Source of the DNA: Lathyrus oleraceus | Taxonomy: Eukaryota; Streptophyta; Magnoliopsida; Fabales; Fabaceae | Reading direction: 5' to 3' | Length of the DNA: 64,000 bases | Assembly (NCBI RefSeq): GCF_024323335.1 | Contig: NC_066580.1 | Span: 83,995,391 to 84,059,390 of the forward strand | Part shown: positions 1-11,515 of the stretch, one piece after another | Position numbering within the stretch: position 1 is the first letter of the stretch | How the letters are laid out: every line of letters begins with the position of its first letter | The notes under the pieces: generated by a model | The model's input: only the letters and a program-made list of their open reading frames with translations | The model's database searches: none | What the model was told of the DNA's origin: nothing | Translations under genes and position numbers: made by a program

Positions 1-1562
1 CTTGGCCATGAGGTCCTTAATTTTGAGCAAAGAGGGTCTTATTTATAGCCAAGGATATTGATTTCCACACACTTCCAATTTTGGAAAAATTTCAAAATTC
101 CCTTTGCATGGTTGCATGGGCGTGTGCTAGGCCTATGAAATGATGTGTTCTGATCCAAAAATGAGTGTGCATCATGCTGAATTCATGTTGGAAGGCCGTG
201 CAAATGTGTATGAAAAGTGGAAGTGGAAAACATCCAAATGGTCCTTCAACTTACACCCATGCGCAAGTCCTTCATTCTTTGGCCAAATGAGATGATGTTA
301 GACTTTTTAGAAAGGTGAGATCAAGGGGAACAACTTTCATGCTGAACACTCTTTCATTTGAAGCTTGGATCATGATGAATTTTGAGGTGGAAGTTTGGGA
401 AATCAAACATATTTGAAACTTTTCTAAGTCCCAAGTCAAATATTCACTTCTTCCACCTTGAATAACGTTTTCTATGGACTTCAAATGAGAAATGTTCCTT
501 CATCAAAGTTGTAGATATTTCAAAACTATTCAATTTGGTCACAAATTTGACATCATTTGGGTTTGGCACGAAGGAGTTATGCATTTTAGAAGTTGAGGAA
601 AATCACTTGTTCAATGGTATTGGCCCAAAATGACCTATAATGTTTCCTCTTGGCACATGCAATTGAAATTTGAATTTTAACTTCCTCCAAACATAAACGT
701 TTAATTAGACACCTTGAATTTGATCATGGAATTTGAATATTTTTCATATCATAAAAATTGAGGAAGTTATGGTCTTGAGAAGTTGACCTCCAAACTAGGG
801 TTCAGACAAAATGACCTATAATCTTTCATCATAAAAAATGACTTTCCAAGAAAAAATAGCTCTTGACCTTAACATGAAAGTTGTTTGGAATGTTATTTTG
901 AGTAAATTTTCTCATGGAATCATTTTCATATGACAAACATTGTAGGATATAGGGTCTAGGGAACCCTAGTTTTGACTAGTTGACTTTCTTTGGTCAACCA
1001 CCATGATCCATCTTGCTAGCTTGACATTCTATTGACTTTTGGGACTCATGGAGGATCACATATGCATAAGATGATGAAATATGAAGTATCCCTTGAAATA
1101 TTTGATCAATTGTTGAAGAAACTTGTTGAAGAAGTCAGACAAGATACCTAGATGAATTAGGGTTTCCAAGGCAAACAAACTCCAAACTCTTGATGATTTC
1201 TTGATCAAAATAACATGTGAAGATCATGGGGATCCGTATATGATACTTAGAGTCAATGTGAACCACTTATTGATTGTACTCCTTGCATTGAGGGTCTTAA
1301 ACCTTAGATATGAGCTTGATGGAGCATAGGTGAGCATGCACACTACCTACAAAAGCAACAAATTATACATTGACATATTTTTGGTATTTTGGTTAGTAAA
1401 TAATGAAAAACAAAGTATGATACAATCAAGATATGCTTGGTGATCTCTCCCAATGCAAACCTAATGGATGAGAGGTAAGGAGAATGTCAAGGTGTGATCC
1501 CAATGCTAATGCATATGATGAGATAGCATGAGGGATCTTAGGGTTAAAATTGGGATCTTACA
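1..1562 (-). repeat. Ogre LTR fragment (U3 part), reverse orientation
   Basis: Read on the minus strand this begins TGTAAGATCCCAATTTTAAC at 1562, the same start as the complete Ogre LTR that begins at 16216. It can be followed in parallel with 14650-16216 through shared phrases such as the calls around 'agggtttccaaggcaaa' and 'gatctctcccaa'. Near its left end is a TATA-like ctataaata (minus strand, about 44-52), at the place where the full LTR has its own, so this piece is essentially the U3 promoter region. The rest of the LTR lies outside the window. No coding capacity; short ORFs here are chance. Confidence 0.8.
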
Positions 1563-2162
1563 AAAGGGTTATGCATAATACCTAAATACGAACCTTAATT
1601 TATTTTCTTAAATAAATTAAAATATCATTTTTACAAGGGATAAAGGGATATAATCAATTCAAACTCACTTCAAATTGTATGACCTCTACCCTAGCGTATT
1701 GAGGCATTTTCTAAACTGAGTATTTCTCGGTCCCCGATACGTGAGAATTTTTCAAGGGATAAAAACAACCAATCAACCAACATTTTCAAAAAGAACTACG
1801 GTACTCTGATCCTTCGCCTAATGCGAAGGTACGTAGGCATATCGTTGTAAACTATAGCGAATACAGTTATAAAAAAACCTATTATGGGTCTCTCATCCAT
1901 TTAAGTAAAATACATTCTGTAAAAAAATGAATAATCAACCAGTAATCAATCAAATACATTAGGAATGCACATTAACCCTAGAATTGAAGGAGGATCTCAT
2001 TCAATACAATGGAGGTAAAGGGGTGCGTAGTACCTTCCCCTTACTTAACCGACTCCCGAACCTAGTCTCTCATCTTTAACTAGTAGGTTTTATAATTATT
2101 TCTCTGTTCCTTAGGAACAAATAAAGGATGGTGGCGTCTCTGTCAATTTTCCAACCGCGACA
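1563..2162 (+). repeat. 3' end (R/U5-like) of a second Ogre/Tat-type LTR
   Basis: Ends ..CCAACCGCGACA, resembling the end of the Ogre C LTR at 52404 (..GGTTGCGACA). It also carries the other Ogre LTR landmarks in order: ACTACG, a hairpin (1811-1829), TACGTAGGCA, GGGGTGCGTAGTACCTTCCC, an ACCGACTCCCGAACC block, and GGTGGCGTCTC near 2130. After 2162 there is no primer-binding site, so this is the end of a 3' LTR or solo LTR whose left part was displaced by the reverse LTR fragment at 1-1562. Confidence 0.72.
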
Positions 2163-2886
2163 AAAACCAATAATAATAAAATAAATAAAATCAAGTGGTT
2201 TTGAAAATTCACTTGGTGTTGGACCAAGATTTTTAAATTAGAAAATATATTTATCATCATTATAAACATTCATTCAAATTAATTATTTAATTAAACAAAT
2301 TAACAAATAATAATAGCAGTATAATTATAAATGAGACAAAAATGATATGTGGAAGTTCATGAGACATGAGAGATATGATGGAGGAAATGATATTTAAACA
2401 AGGAATTAATTAACTAAGACTTGATTAAATTGATTATTTATTATTTAATAAAATAATAAATAAATAAATAAATAAATAAAAAATTTAAAAAAGTAAAAAT
2501 AAAAATGAAATAATAAAGTGGGAGGTGTGACGAAGTAGATGGGGGATATGGGTTTATTAAATAAAAGAGGAGAAAAGAAACTGGCCTAAGGCCCAACCCA
2601 ATTTAACTACACAAAAGAAATAAAATAAAAAACAAATTATGGGGGTAGGTTAGGAAAAGCTCAATTTTGTCCAGACTCTTAGAGGCATATGGTAGCGTAG
2701 GATGAAAAAGAAAAAGCAGAATGTGTCGTCTAGATTATATATGGGCTTATTCAAGAACAACAACAACATTCATCCTTATTTTGGCCATAAATTACTCAAT
2801 TTTTCATCAAATTAAGCGAATGAATAATGAAAATTCATCTACTCGGTCTCACAAACAATATGGATTGCTCATATTTAAAAAGTAAT

Positions 2887-3235
2887 AAATAAATAAATAA
2901 AACAAAAATTAAATCACATTCAATCACTTTTGATCATGGAGGTTCAAGAACCCTTTAAACTTTTGGTTTTGAATCAATTGAGTTTCCATGCAAAATGGTG
3001 ATGATTAAGATATTAATTAAGTGTAGCAAGAATAATAATACAAAAAATAAATAAATAAACAAAAATTATTTCATATTTAATCACTTTTGTACATGGATGT
3101 TCAAGAACACATTAAACTCTTAATTATGAATCAATGGAGTTTTCATGCAAAATGGTGATTATTAAGATACTCTTTAAGTGTAGAAAAAATAATAATGAAA
3201 AGAAAATTAAATAAACAAAAATTAAAGTCTACGTA
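2887..3235. repeat. Imperfect tandem duplication, ~157-bp period
   Basis: Two units match with an offset of about 157 bp: 'aatcacttttgatcatgga' near 2922 versus 'aatcacttttgtacatgga' near 3079, followed in both by a 'catgcaaaatggtgat.attaagata' segment. A partial third unit starts near 3195. Non-coding. Confidence 0.75.
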
Positions 3236-3814
3236 AATAAAGAAGAATAAATAAGAGACTTAAAAATTGAAGAGAAATTTGTGTAAAATTTTGGCTTGTT
3301 CTTGTGAGATTCTTGATGAGATTTATGAATGAGAAATCTTTTTATAGGCTCTAAAAAGGATAGTTTGTGAATTATGCAAAGAGTGTGAGTGTCTTCTAGA
3401 AACTTATTTAATTAAATAGTTAATAATAATGTAATATATGCGTGGGATAATTATCTAATAAATGAGAGAGTTTTGGACCTTCTAGAAACATTGATTTTTG
3501 TTTTATGATGTATGAAAATAATTTATAAAATTCAAATTGATATTTTGATGATAAATCAAATGATCATAAATTTATTTTTCAAAATGCATAATGAAAAAAA
3601 TTCAATTTTAGTCAATTTCTTCAACATGTAAAATGTTGACTTTATGTTAACTTTTTTATTATTATGCATATATGCATGATTATGGTGACTTTAATTGATG
3701 ATAAAATTGTATATGGTTAAAAATGTAAAACTTGACAAATAGACATGTATTAGATAAATTTAAAATGTCCGGAAAAATTCGGGTATGAGAACATGCACGA
3801 TTAGACATTTAACG

Positions 3815-4580
3815 CTCAATTCAGTAGCATGTAGAGGTGGATAATTGCTCGCTGCTAGTGCAGATGCAACAGCTTCACCCGCAACAGCTTATCGAGTGGG
3901 TTTAGATCCAACAATCCCCCGCAGTTGTCGAAACTATAAATTTGTAAATTCAAGAATCAAAGTTGAGATAATGATTAATTGAACTAAAACACGATGGATT
4001 CTCATGTTTGGTTCATAATGGTCTTGGTTTGATGAACTAAAGAGGTTATGAATTGATGGAATTAGAAAGCAACGTCAAATTGTGGAAATTGTAGGAATCA
4101 TAAGTCCATCCCCATTGATGATGCCACTATTTCGTTCGGTAATCAAAAATGAGTTGAGAAATGGTGATGACGGTGGATCAATGCTTCAGGTGATGTAGAG
4201 TTAAGGGACCTATATGGTTAGTACTTCAATGCTCAATTCAGTAAAAGATAGAGGTGGACAATTGCTCTCAATTAGGGCAGGTGCAACATCTTATCGTGTG
4301 GGTTTAGGTCCAGCCATCCCTCACAGTTGTCGAAACTAGAAATCTAGAAATTCAAGAATCAGAGTTGAGATGATAATTAATTGAACCAAAATGTGATGGA
4401 TTCTCATGTTTGATTCGGAATGCTCTTAATTCGGTGGCTTGCAGAGGTTACAAATGGATGAATTGGAGAATGGAGTGAAATTGTGGAAATTGTAAAAATT
4501 AGAAAACATGGCGCCACTATTTCGTTTAGGATAAAAAATGAATTGAGAAATTGTGATGACGGTGGATCAATGCTTTAGGT
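3815..4580. repeat. Diverged direct duplication, ~390-417-bp offset
   Basis: Copy 1 (about 3815-4193) and copy 2 (about 4232-4580) share the order: CTCAATTCAGTA, TAGAGGTGGA.AATTGCTC, GTGGGTTTAG.TCCA, AGTTGTCGAAACTA, GATGGATTCTCATGTTTG, CCACTATTTCGTT and a TGAGAAATTGTGATGACGG tail. Copy 2 is about 30 bp shorter. No protein is recognisable. Confidence 0.75.
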
Positions 4581-4662
4581 GAATTGAGAAATTGTGATGC
4601 CAGTGGATTAATGCTTTAGGTGAATTGAGAAATTGTGTTGACGGTTGATCAATGTATATTAT
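4540..4662. repeat. 41-bp tandem repeat, three copies
   Basis: Units at 4540-4580, 4581-4621 and 4622-4662 each begin GAATTGAGAAATTGTG and run through GGTGGATCAATGCTTTAGGT with a few substitutions. It is a local expansion of the tail of the larger duplication; the same tail is single-copy at about 4153-4193. Confidence 0.85.
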
Positions 4663-5833
4663 TCATGTATGATAGAAAAATAGATGTTTAAGGGTTGATA
4701 TCGTGTACTTGAAAAATAACGTAGAATCAGAGGATTGGTTGATTAATGGGGACTTTAATAAATGTATTCATAAATTCCATGGAGATTAGAGGGAACTTTG
4801 ATTAATGGGAAGACATCTACATTAAATCTCATACCCAAAGAACCACCTAACACACTTGATGGGAGTTAAAGGTGTTCTAAGCTAGATATGCCTTCAATAT
4901 TTTCAAGTCAGCGATCTTATTTGAATAAACTTCACCTTCTTGACATACTACCTCTTCAAAATTCTCATGGTTTTTTTTAGAATGATATGTAGCATAAGAA
5001 ATGGTGTTGACATAATATGAGGTTTTGTTTGGAAATTTGGAAGGGGAAGGAATGGCTTCTAGAAAGCATATTTGGACCCAAAAAAATCAATTTTCATAAT
5101 ATATTGCTCTCTTTTACTCACTCTTTCTCTCTCTAAATCACTCTCACTCAATTAATATTAGCATTACTTGTGAATAAAGTAGATATTTTAGTATCTATGT
5201 CGGTGCTTCAATGAAAAACAATTTTAAAATTTTTGTTTTGAAGTTACAAGTTAATTATTTATAAAACAAAAGCAAAAAAAAAGTAATTTATATGAACATT
5301 ATATAACTAATCTCTAAAATTACATGATGTCATTTTTTTGTTATTGAACTAATTCATACCAGTTCAGTGACTTTCTCTAATTCATTTAAGGCAATTAAAT
5401 GAACATAATTTGTTGCAAGCTCAACGAGTACAACGAGTTTAATTTAGTTAAAAATAATAGTAGGCAATATAACAAAAGTTTAAAACTTTAATAGTAATAA
5501 ATTAATATAAAAATACGTAAGCGCGCACACACAAACTTTTCTAATATTTGGATGACATGATACCTTTATAGTTGAAAATTGATCTATGTTATGCGTGGTT
5601 GATTGTTGGATGAATGGCATTTTCACTACTCTCTTGTCCTATATTTACTTTTTATTAATCACTCAAAACAATGAAAACTACAATGTGGTAATTTAATACG
5701 ACGTGTAAAAACAGAAGTACATTATTCTGATCATGCATAACATCATAATAAAGGTAGTGAGCATATTCTAACCGCTCTATTCATCAACCTTTTTCTGCAT
5801 TCTTATTCCCTCAATTCATCTAACCATATTTGA

Positions 5834-5834
5834 T

Positions 5835-5865
<31 letters not shown>

Positions 5866-5880
5866 ATCTCTCTCTCTCTA
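5834..5880. repeat. (TC)n microsatellite
   Basis: An almost uninterrupted TC dinucleotide run of roughly 45 bp, with TATC interruptions. Confidence 0.9.
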
Positions 5881-5937
5881 CTTGAAACTCTATATCCATT
5901 ACTTTATTAACTGTATAAAAATCCTAAGGCAGAAAGA

Positions 5938-6535
5938 ATGAGATGGGAAGATGGATGCGAGGAACTTGGAAGTGGATTTTCAATTATTGAGCAAATAGAA
6001 GAATTGTCTAAGCTGTTAGATGAAAAGGAACCAGAATCTAATGTGAAAGTTGTCTTTTTCTGGTCGATCTGTACTGATAAAATGTTTACAGTCAAATATT
6101 TATATTAGAAATTTATGCATGTAAAATCTACTACTGCTACTGATGATAGAAACAGGTGATGAAGAGGGTTTGGAAAACTAAAATTCTATAAAAAAAATGA
6201 AGTTCTTTTGTTGTAGACTGTTCTTGGACACGTTGCCAACAAGGTTACAACTATTCGAAAGAGGAATTTTAAATATTAAGCATGACATGGTGTGTCCCAT
6301 GTGCTTCATCAAGGAAGAGAACTTAGCTCACTTATTGGTGTATTTAGAAAAAAAGGGACTATTTGGATGATTACTTGTTAGTGTATAGGGGAAAAAAAGG
6401 AATGCAATTTTATTTAAGGATGAGATTGGACATTCTTGTGAAATAGTGTTTAACATCAAACTTCTATCTAAGTTATGGATTTTAAAAGAGGATAATTGTA
6501 TAACAAGTGTAATTTCTATGAGTTGTGTAAACGAC
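5938..6535 (+). pseudogene. LINE-type reverse transcriptase C-terminal remnant (zf-RVT region)
   Basis: An ATG frame at 5938-6108 ends in a MFTVKYLY phrase, recalling the 'FSVKSxY' motif after the RT domain of plant L1-like LINEs. After a frameshifted gap, about 6180-6360 reads VWKTKI, then MKFFCCRLFLDTLPTR, then RGIL and a Cys-rich CPMCFIKEENLAH, the order of the zf-RVT (zinc-binding in reverse transcriptase) region. Stops and frameshifts separate the pieces and no endonuclease or full RT is visible, so this is a dead 3' fragment. It abuts the copia 1 LTR start at 6544. A LINE is the likeliest source; a host gene with a zf-RVT domain is possible. Confidence 0.65.
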
Positions 6536-7431
6536 CTAAGGACTGTTGGTGTAAGCCCTAGAGGCCAATACTTTTGGTACTTGTATCAATTTATTTATTA
6601 ATAATAAAAGGTTTTTTCTTTATTATGTTTGTTTAATAAAGTCCCTAGAATAGCTAGTCCGTTTAATGTATCAAGTGTGACTTAATCATGAGATCCTATT
6701 AAACATAAGGACATTATTCTTAAAGCATTCGTAGTCGAACTTTGTTATGAAGTGGGATAACATTAAAGCATTAAGACTATTATATATATGGACTGATGAT
6801 CACATCTCATGGATCATGGATAAGGAGTTATCAAGTCTTAAACATAAGTATGAATATTGAGTATATTTATACTAGATTGACCCGCTATGAGAATACTATA
6901 GAGAATGTTATGCAAAGTGTCATAAGTTATTCTCATGGTGATAATGGTGTATACCGCCCTTTGACCTGAAACCACTATGGATCCTAGATGTAGAGTCAAG
7001 TGCCTTATTGCTGATCAAACATTATCCGTATCTGGATGACCATAAAGACGTTTGATAGGTACTCCACGAAGCATGCTGAGGGACATGAGTGACCTAGATG
7101 GAATTTGCCCATCCTGCGTAATAAGATAAATGTCTACGGGCCCAACATTGAACTGGTCAAGGATGACACGACCTATGCCTTGTGTTCAATATAGATATAA
7201 GGGCAAAAGGGTAATTGTACACATAAGTATTATCACAAAAGGATTTGTCAGATCACATGACATTTTCGTGTCTTGGGTAGCAGTGATGTGTTGCTAGATA
7301 CCTCTCACTGTTTATTATGTTAAATACGTAATTTAATATAATTGTCAATGTCGCAAAAACCTACAGGGTCACACACAAAAGGACGGATTGATGAGAGATA
7401 GAGTAACTCAGGAACACCGTAAGGTACGGTG

Positions 7432-7557
7432 CACTTAAGTGAATTGTAGAACATCATAAGGTACGGTGTACTTAAGTAGAATACGAAATATGGTAAGGTA
7501 CCACGCCCTTAAGTGATTTTGGAATTTTATAAGATATAGGCCACATACACTTAAGTG
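7432..7557. promoter_or_regulatory. CACTTAAGTG palindrome array in copia 1 U3
   Basis: The palindrome CACTTAAGTG is at 7432-7441 and 7548-7557. Degraded forms lie at 7470-7478 (tacttaagta core) and 7506-7515 (cccttaagtg), so steps are about 38, 36 and 42 bp. Each is preceded by a GGTACGGTG-like phrase. The array ends about 30 bp before the TATA box, the position expected for a U3 enhancer. Function is inferred. Confidence 0.7.
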
Positions 7558-7589
7558 GGGTTTTAGCTTGCAGCCTACACAAGTGGTTC

Positions 7590-7597
7590 TATAAATA
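7590..7597 (+). promoter_or_regulatory. TATA box of copia 1 LTR
   Basis: TATAAATA in an otherwise mixed-composition region of the LTR, downstream of the palindrome array. Position within the LTR fits the U3/R border. Confidence 0.65.
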
Positions 7598-7849
7598 GAA
7601 CTCTTGTGCAGAAGCATTTGTGCATTTGTAATTTCGTTTCTCTCTCTCTCTCTCACTCAAAGCCTTCATTCGTAGCAGCTAGCACTGAGATTGAAGGAAT
7701 CAATTCGTGTGGACTGATTCTATCAACATCAAAGGTTTCAATCTCCACAAGAGGTAACGATTCTATCACTGATCATGCCCATTTGGAAGGATCAGTAAAG
7801 GAGAAATTTTTTAAATTCCGCTGCGTTTTGGATCGCTCTTCTTCTTCAG

Positions 7850-7862
7850 TGGTATCAGAGCC
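7850..7862 (+). other. Primer-binding site of copia 1 (initiator tRNA-Met type)
   Basis: TGGTATCAGAGCC lies one base after the LTR end. This is the standard plant Ty1/copia PBS, complementary to the 3' end of initiator methionine tRNA. Confidence 0.92.
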
Positions 7863-9559
7863 ACTTACGAAACCATGCATCTAATAGCTGTTTATTTTCT
7901 CTATTTTCTGTATTAATATGATTAAAAGACATAATGAATCAAAGAATAATTAGTAATTAAATTTGGCATCATGTGTGTATGATTTGGATGATTGATGTTG
8001 ACTATGCTTCGAAATCAGACGTTAGTATGGTGAAGCAACGATACATCGATCGTCCATAGGTTACGCAATTGAGATTGATCAAGTTATATATATGATATAA
8101 GTAATCCTGATGTAAAATAAGGTATATATGATATACTGTTTCTGTTTCGTTCATTCAAACACTTAATAATTGTTTTCCTTTGAGGAATCAATGGTCATTT
8201 GCTTCTTGATCTGACATTAGTATGGTGAAGTAATGACGTGTTGATCAATCATACTGAATTTACAATCGAGGTGTGTTTGACGGACTGAAATTAGTGCATT
8301 AGGGTTCACGACGGCACAAGGGTTGTGTTGTCAAAGAGTTATGCAATTAGGGTTGTGACTGTGCAAGAGTTGTGCTTTAAAGTATCAAGTGTCGATGCGA
8401 AAAACGACGTCAATTTCAAATGAATTGTTCATTAAAAATTTGCATCGGGGTGCTGCCCCCTTGACCCCGTCCGCTGATCGGTCAGCGGAACCACCGTCCA
8501 CTGACCGGTCAGCGGAACCCCCCGTCCGCTGAACGGGCAACGGAACCCCCGGCTAACTTTACGTAGTGTGATCGGTCGCCGAAATTTAATTTGGTTTTAA
8601 TTAATTAATAGAATTTTAAATTAATAATAATAATGTGTTTATTATTATTGTCTTGTGGTGATCGGTTATGGCCTTAGTTTTCCTTTATTTTGTTTTGGGA
8701 TCTTAAAATACGACATGTGTGTCGTGCCTCTCTGTTAGACTCTTAATGTAACTTCTTTTCTCATCTCACTCTCTCGTATGTAAAACGAGTTTCTTTTATG
8801 TAATGTAATGTTATGAAGAAAGAGAAGAAGTCAATATCAAAGGAGGACAACCTTGAAGATCTTGCTTGGAGAAGCTTAGATCGTTATTAGGTTAGCTTAG
8901 GTTCTCTCATTGGCTTTAGAGAACAATTGCGCTAGGGGCCATAACAGTTTCATTATGTATGTTGATGCATGTGAATGTATGTTGATGCATGTGAGAGACG
9001 ATTTATATGATAAATAAGCCGGTGAGATCAAAATAATTGCAAATTTCCTCAAATTAAATATTAAGTTTATGTTTTCCAAGTTTTAGCATTCATCAAGACA
9101 AGTATCGAATAATGTAGGTTTCGCCTACGCGAGGTGCATATTCTATATTATTAAGGTGCGATGGGATAATTGTAATATCCAATTGCTAAAACAATGGGTC
9201 AAACTTAACTAAAAAAATTATAATAAGATTATATATGTTTAGAAGCAATAGTTGGAAATGATCCATATGATGGATTAGAATAAGGAGTTATCCATCCAAC
9301 TAAAATATTCGAGAGTTGTATTAGATACAATTGGAAGGAGTTTCTACCTAAATAACCTAGTTTTGTGTAATCCGCCTACGCGGACTTAAAACAAAGTGAA
9401 ATGTGGATCTCGACCCACTAGAAAATCTTCCAACGGGATTTTCCGAATCAAATGGTGAGGGTCATTTGTTTTGAGTAAAATAGTGGGAGCATATTTAATT
9501 AAAGGCCTAATTAAATATGTTATTGATACTTGCATTTTCATTATTTTCATGTAGATTAC
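7863..9559 (+). other. 5' leader of copia 1
   Basis: About 1.7 kb between the PBS and the gag start with no open frame of interest. It contains the GC-rich hairpin repeats at 8467-8550 and a CCTACGCG-bearing segment near 9120-9135 and 9370-9385. Long leaders are common in some plant copia families. Confidence 0.7.
8467..8550 (+). repeat. Three tandem GC-rich hairpin units in the copia 1 leader
   Basis: Three ~28-bp units begin at 8467, 8494 and 8522. Each is CCGTCCnCTGA..CGG..AGCGGAACC-like. The first contains CCGCTGA-TCGG-TCAGCGG, a perfect 7-bp stem with a 4-nt loop; the second contains the self-complementary CTGACCGGTCAG. The surrounding leader is AT-rich, so the GC-rich block stands out. 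Confidence 0.75.
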
Positions 9560-11515
9560 CATGACAACAAACACCTCTAACAACATTTTGCGATCAATCC
9601 TTGATAAGGAAAAATTGTCTAGGACAAATTTTCTAGATTGGCATTGAAATCTGAGGATTATCCTCAAACATGATAGAAAGTTGTATGTCTTGGAGAAACC
9701 TGTTCCTGAAGAGTAACCTCCTAGTTCTGCACCTAAGGCGGAAAGATATGCTTATAAGAAGCATGTCGATGATGCCAATGAAACTTCTTGCCTCATGCTA
9801 GGTACTTTGAACTCAGAGTTGCAAAAGCAACATGAGAACACGACAGTGTTTGATATGATCGAACACCTGAAGATGCTCTATCAAGAGCAGGCAAGGCATG
9901 AAAGGTTTGAAGTTTCAAAAGCCCTTTTTCAAGGCAAGTTAGCTGAGGGAGCCCCTGTAGGTCCCCATGTGCTCAAGATGATTTGGTATGTGGAGAACCT
10001 TGAGAGGTTGGGTTTTCCCCTTGGAATGGAACTTGTGACTGATTTGATCTTGCAATCGTTTCCAGATAGATTCAATCAATTTCTCCTTAATGTCAATATG
10101 AATGATATGGACAAATCTCTTCCTGAATTGCTAGCCATGTTAAGAACTGCTGAGCAGAATCTGAAGTCAAAAGGGAAGTCCATTCTGATGATCGGAAATG
10201 GAAAGAGACAGAACAAAAGACCCACCAAGCAGGGTGATAAAGGGAAAGGCAAGGAAGTTGCCAAACCCAAACCCACAGCTCCTGCTTTAAAGCCTAGTGG
10301 AAGCATAGAAAAGGAAGGCACCTACTTCCATTGCGGTAAGACCGGACACTGGAAGAGAAACTGCCCAAAGTACCTAAAAGATAAGAAGAATGGAGTAGAG
10401 ACTTCAACTTCAGGTATTTTTGTTATTGAAATTAATTTATCTACTTCTGCGTCATGGGTATTAGATACTGGATGCGGTTCTCACATTTGTACCAATGTGC
10501 AGGGGCTAAAAAGGAGTAGAGAATTGGCAAAAGGTGAAGTTGACCTACGAGTTGACAATGGAGCAAAGGTTGCTGCTTTAGCCGTAGGAACTTATCTATT
10601 GACTTTACCTAGTTGTTTAATAATTCAGTTAGAGAACTGTTATTATGTACCTATAATTAGTAGGAATATTATTTCCGTGTCTTGTTTAGACAAGTTTGGT
10701 TTTCCATTTATAATAAAGAACAATTGTTGCTCCATTTATTTGAATGATATATTCTATGCTACTGCACAAATGAACAATGGATTATATGTCCTTGATCTTG
10801 AAATTCCTATTTATAGCATTAATACTAAAAAGATGAAACCTAATGAGTTAAATCCAACTTTCCTTTGGCATTGTCGATTAGGCCACATAAATGAGAAATG
10901 CATTTCCAAACTCCATAAAGATGGAATATTGGACTCTTTGGATTATGAATCATATGAGACATGTAGATCTTTTGTTTAATTGGAAAGATGACAAAGTCTC
11001 CATTCACAAGAAAAGGTGAAAGAGTTAATGATCTTTTGGCCCTCATACATACTGATGTATGTGGACCACTGAACATACCAGCCAGAGGAGGTTTTAAGTA
11101 CTTCATCACATTTATTGATGATTTCAGTAGATATGGTTATGTGTATTTAATGAAACACAAATTAGAGTCCTTTGAAAAGTTCAAGGAATTCAAGAATGAA
11201 GTACAAAACCAACTAGGTAAGAATATTAAAACTCTTCGATCAGATCGAGGTGGTGAGTATTTAAGCCTAGAGTTTGATGACCATCTGAAAGAGTGTGGGA
11301 TCCTATCCCAACTTACTCCTCTTGGAACACCCTAATGGAATTATGTATTTGAGAGAAGAAATCGAACATTGTTAGACATTGTCCGATACATGATGAGTCA
11401 CGTCGATCTTTCAAACTCCTTTTGGGGACATGCACTATTGACAGCAGCTTACACACTTAACCGTGTTCCACACAAAAAGGTTGAGAAGACACCATATGAG
11501 ATATGGAGTGGTATG
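9560..11515 (+). pseudogene. Broken gag-pol of copia 1 (gag, protease, partial integrase)
   Basis: Gag starts at an ATG near 9560 and has nonsense codons near 9646 and 9713. The frame is then open from about 9795 to 10979. It holds a UBN2-type gag, a zinc knuckle at about 10325-10370 whose first Cys reads Tyr (YFHCGKTGHWKRNC), the protease motif WVLDTG (about 10458), and the pre-integrase LWHCRLGH (about 10864). A frame break near 10975 leads to integrase: HTDVCGP (first Asp, about 11047), LRSDRGGEY (second Asp) and, after a stop near 11335, FERRNRTLLD (the Glu). The frame ends at YEIWSG where the Ogre A LTR begins. RT and RNase H are absent from the window. Non-functional. Confidence 0.88.

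Larger units (their letters stand above)
2163..5937. other. AT-rich non-coding DNA with local repeats
   Basis: I see no gene, no LTR ends and no recognisable transposon protein here. The stretch is very AT-rich with runs of (ATAA)n near 2455-2485 and 2885-2900 and several local duplications listed separately. It is either old intergenic DNA or transposon remains too decayed to name. Confidence 0.5.
6544..7848 (+). mobile_element. 5' LTR of Ty1/copia element 'copia 1'
   Basis: Begins TGTTGGTGTAAGCCCTAG and ends ..CTTCTTCA, followed after one base by TGGTATCAGAGCC, the usual plant copia primer-binding site. Length is 1,305 bp. It contains a palindrome array (7432-7557) upstream of a TATA box (TATAAATA, 7590-7597). 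The candidate 5-bp target duplication is AGGAC (6539-6543), which cannot be confirmed because the 3' LTR is beyond the window. The internal region continues to 11515, where Ogre A cuts the element. Confidence 0.88.

Noticed and set aside
7435..7884. ORFs overlapping the copia 1 LTR end
   Set aside because: They span the palindrome array, TATA box and PBS and have no homology signal.
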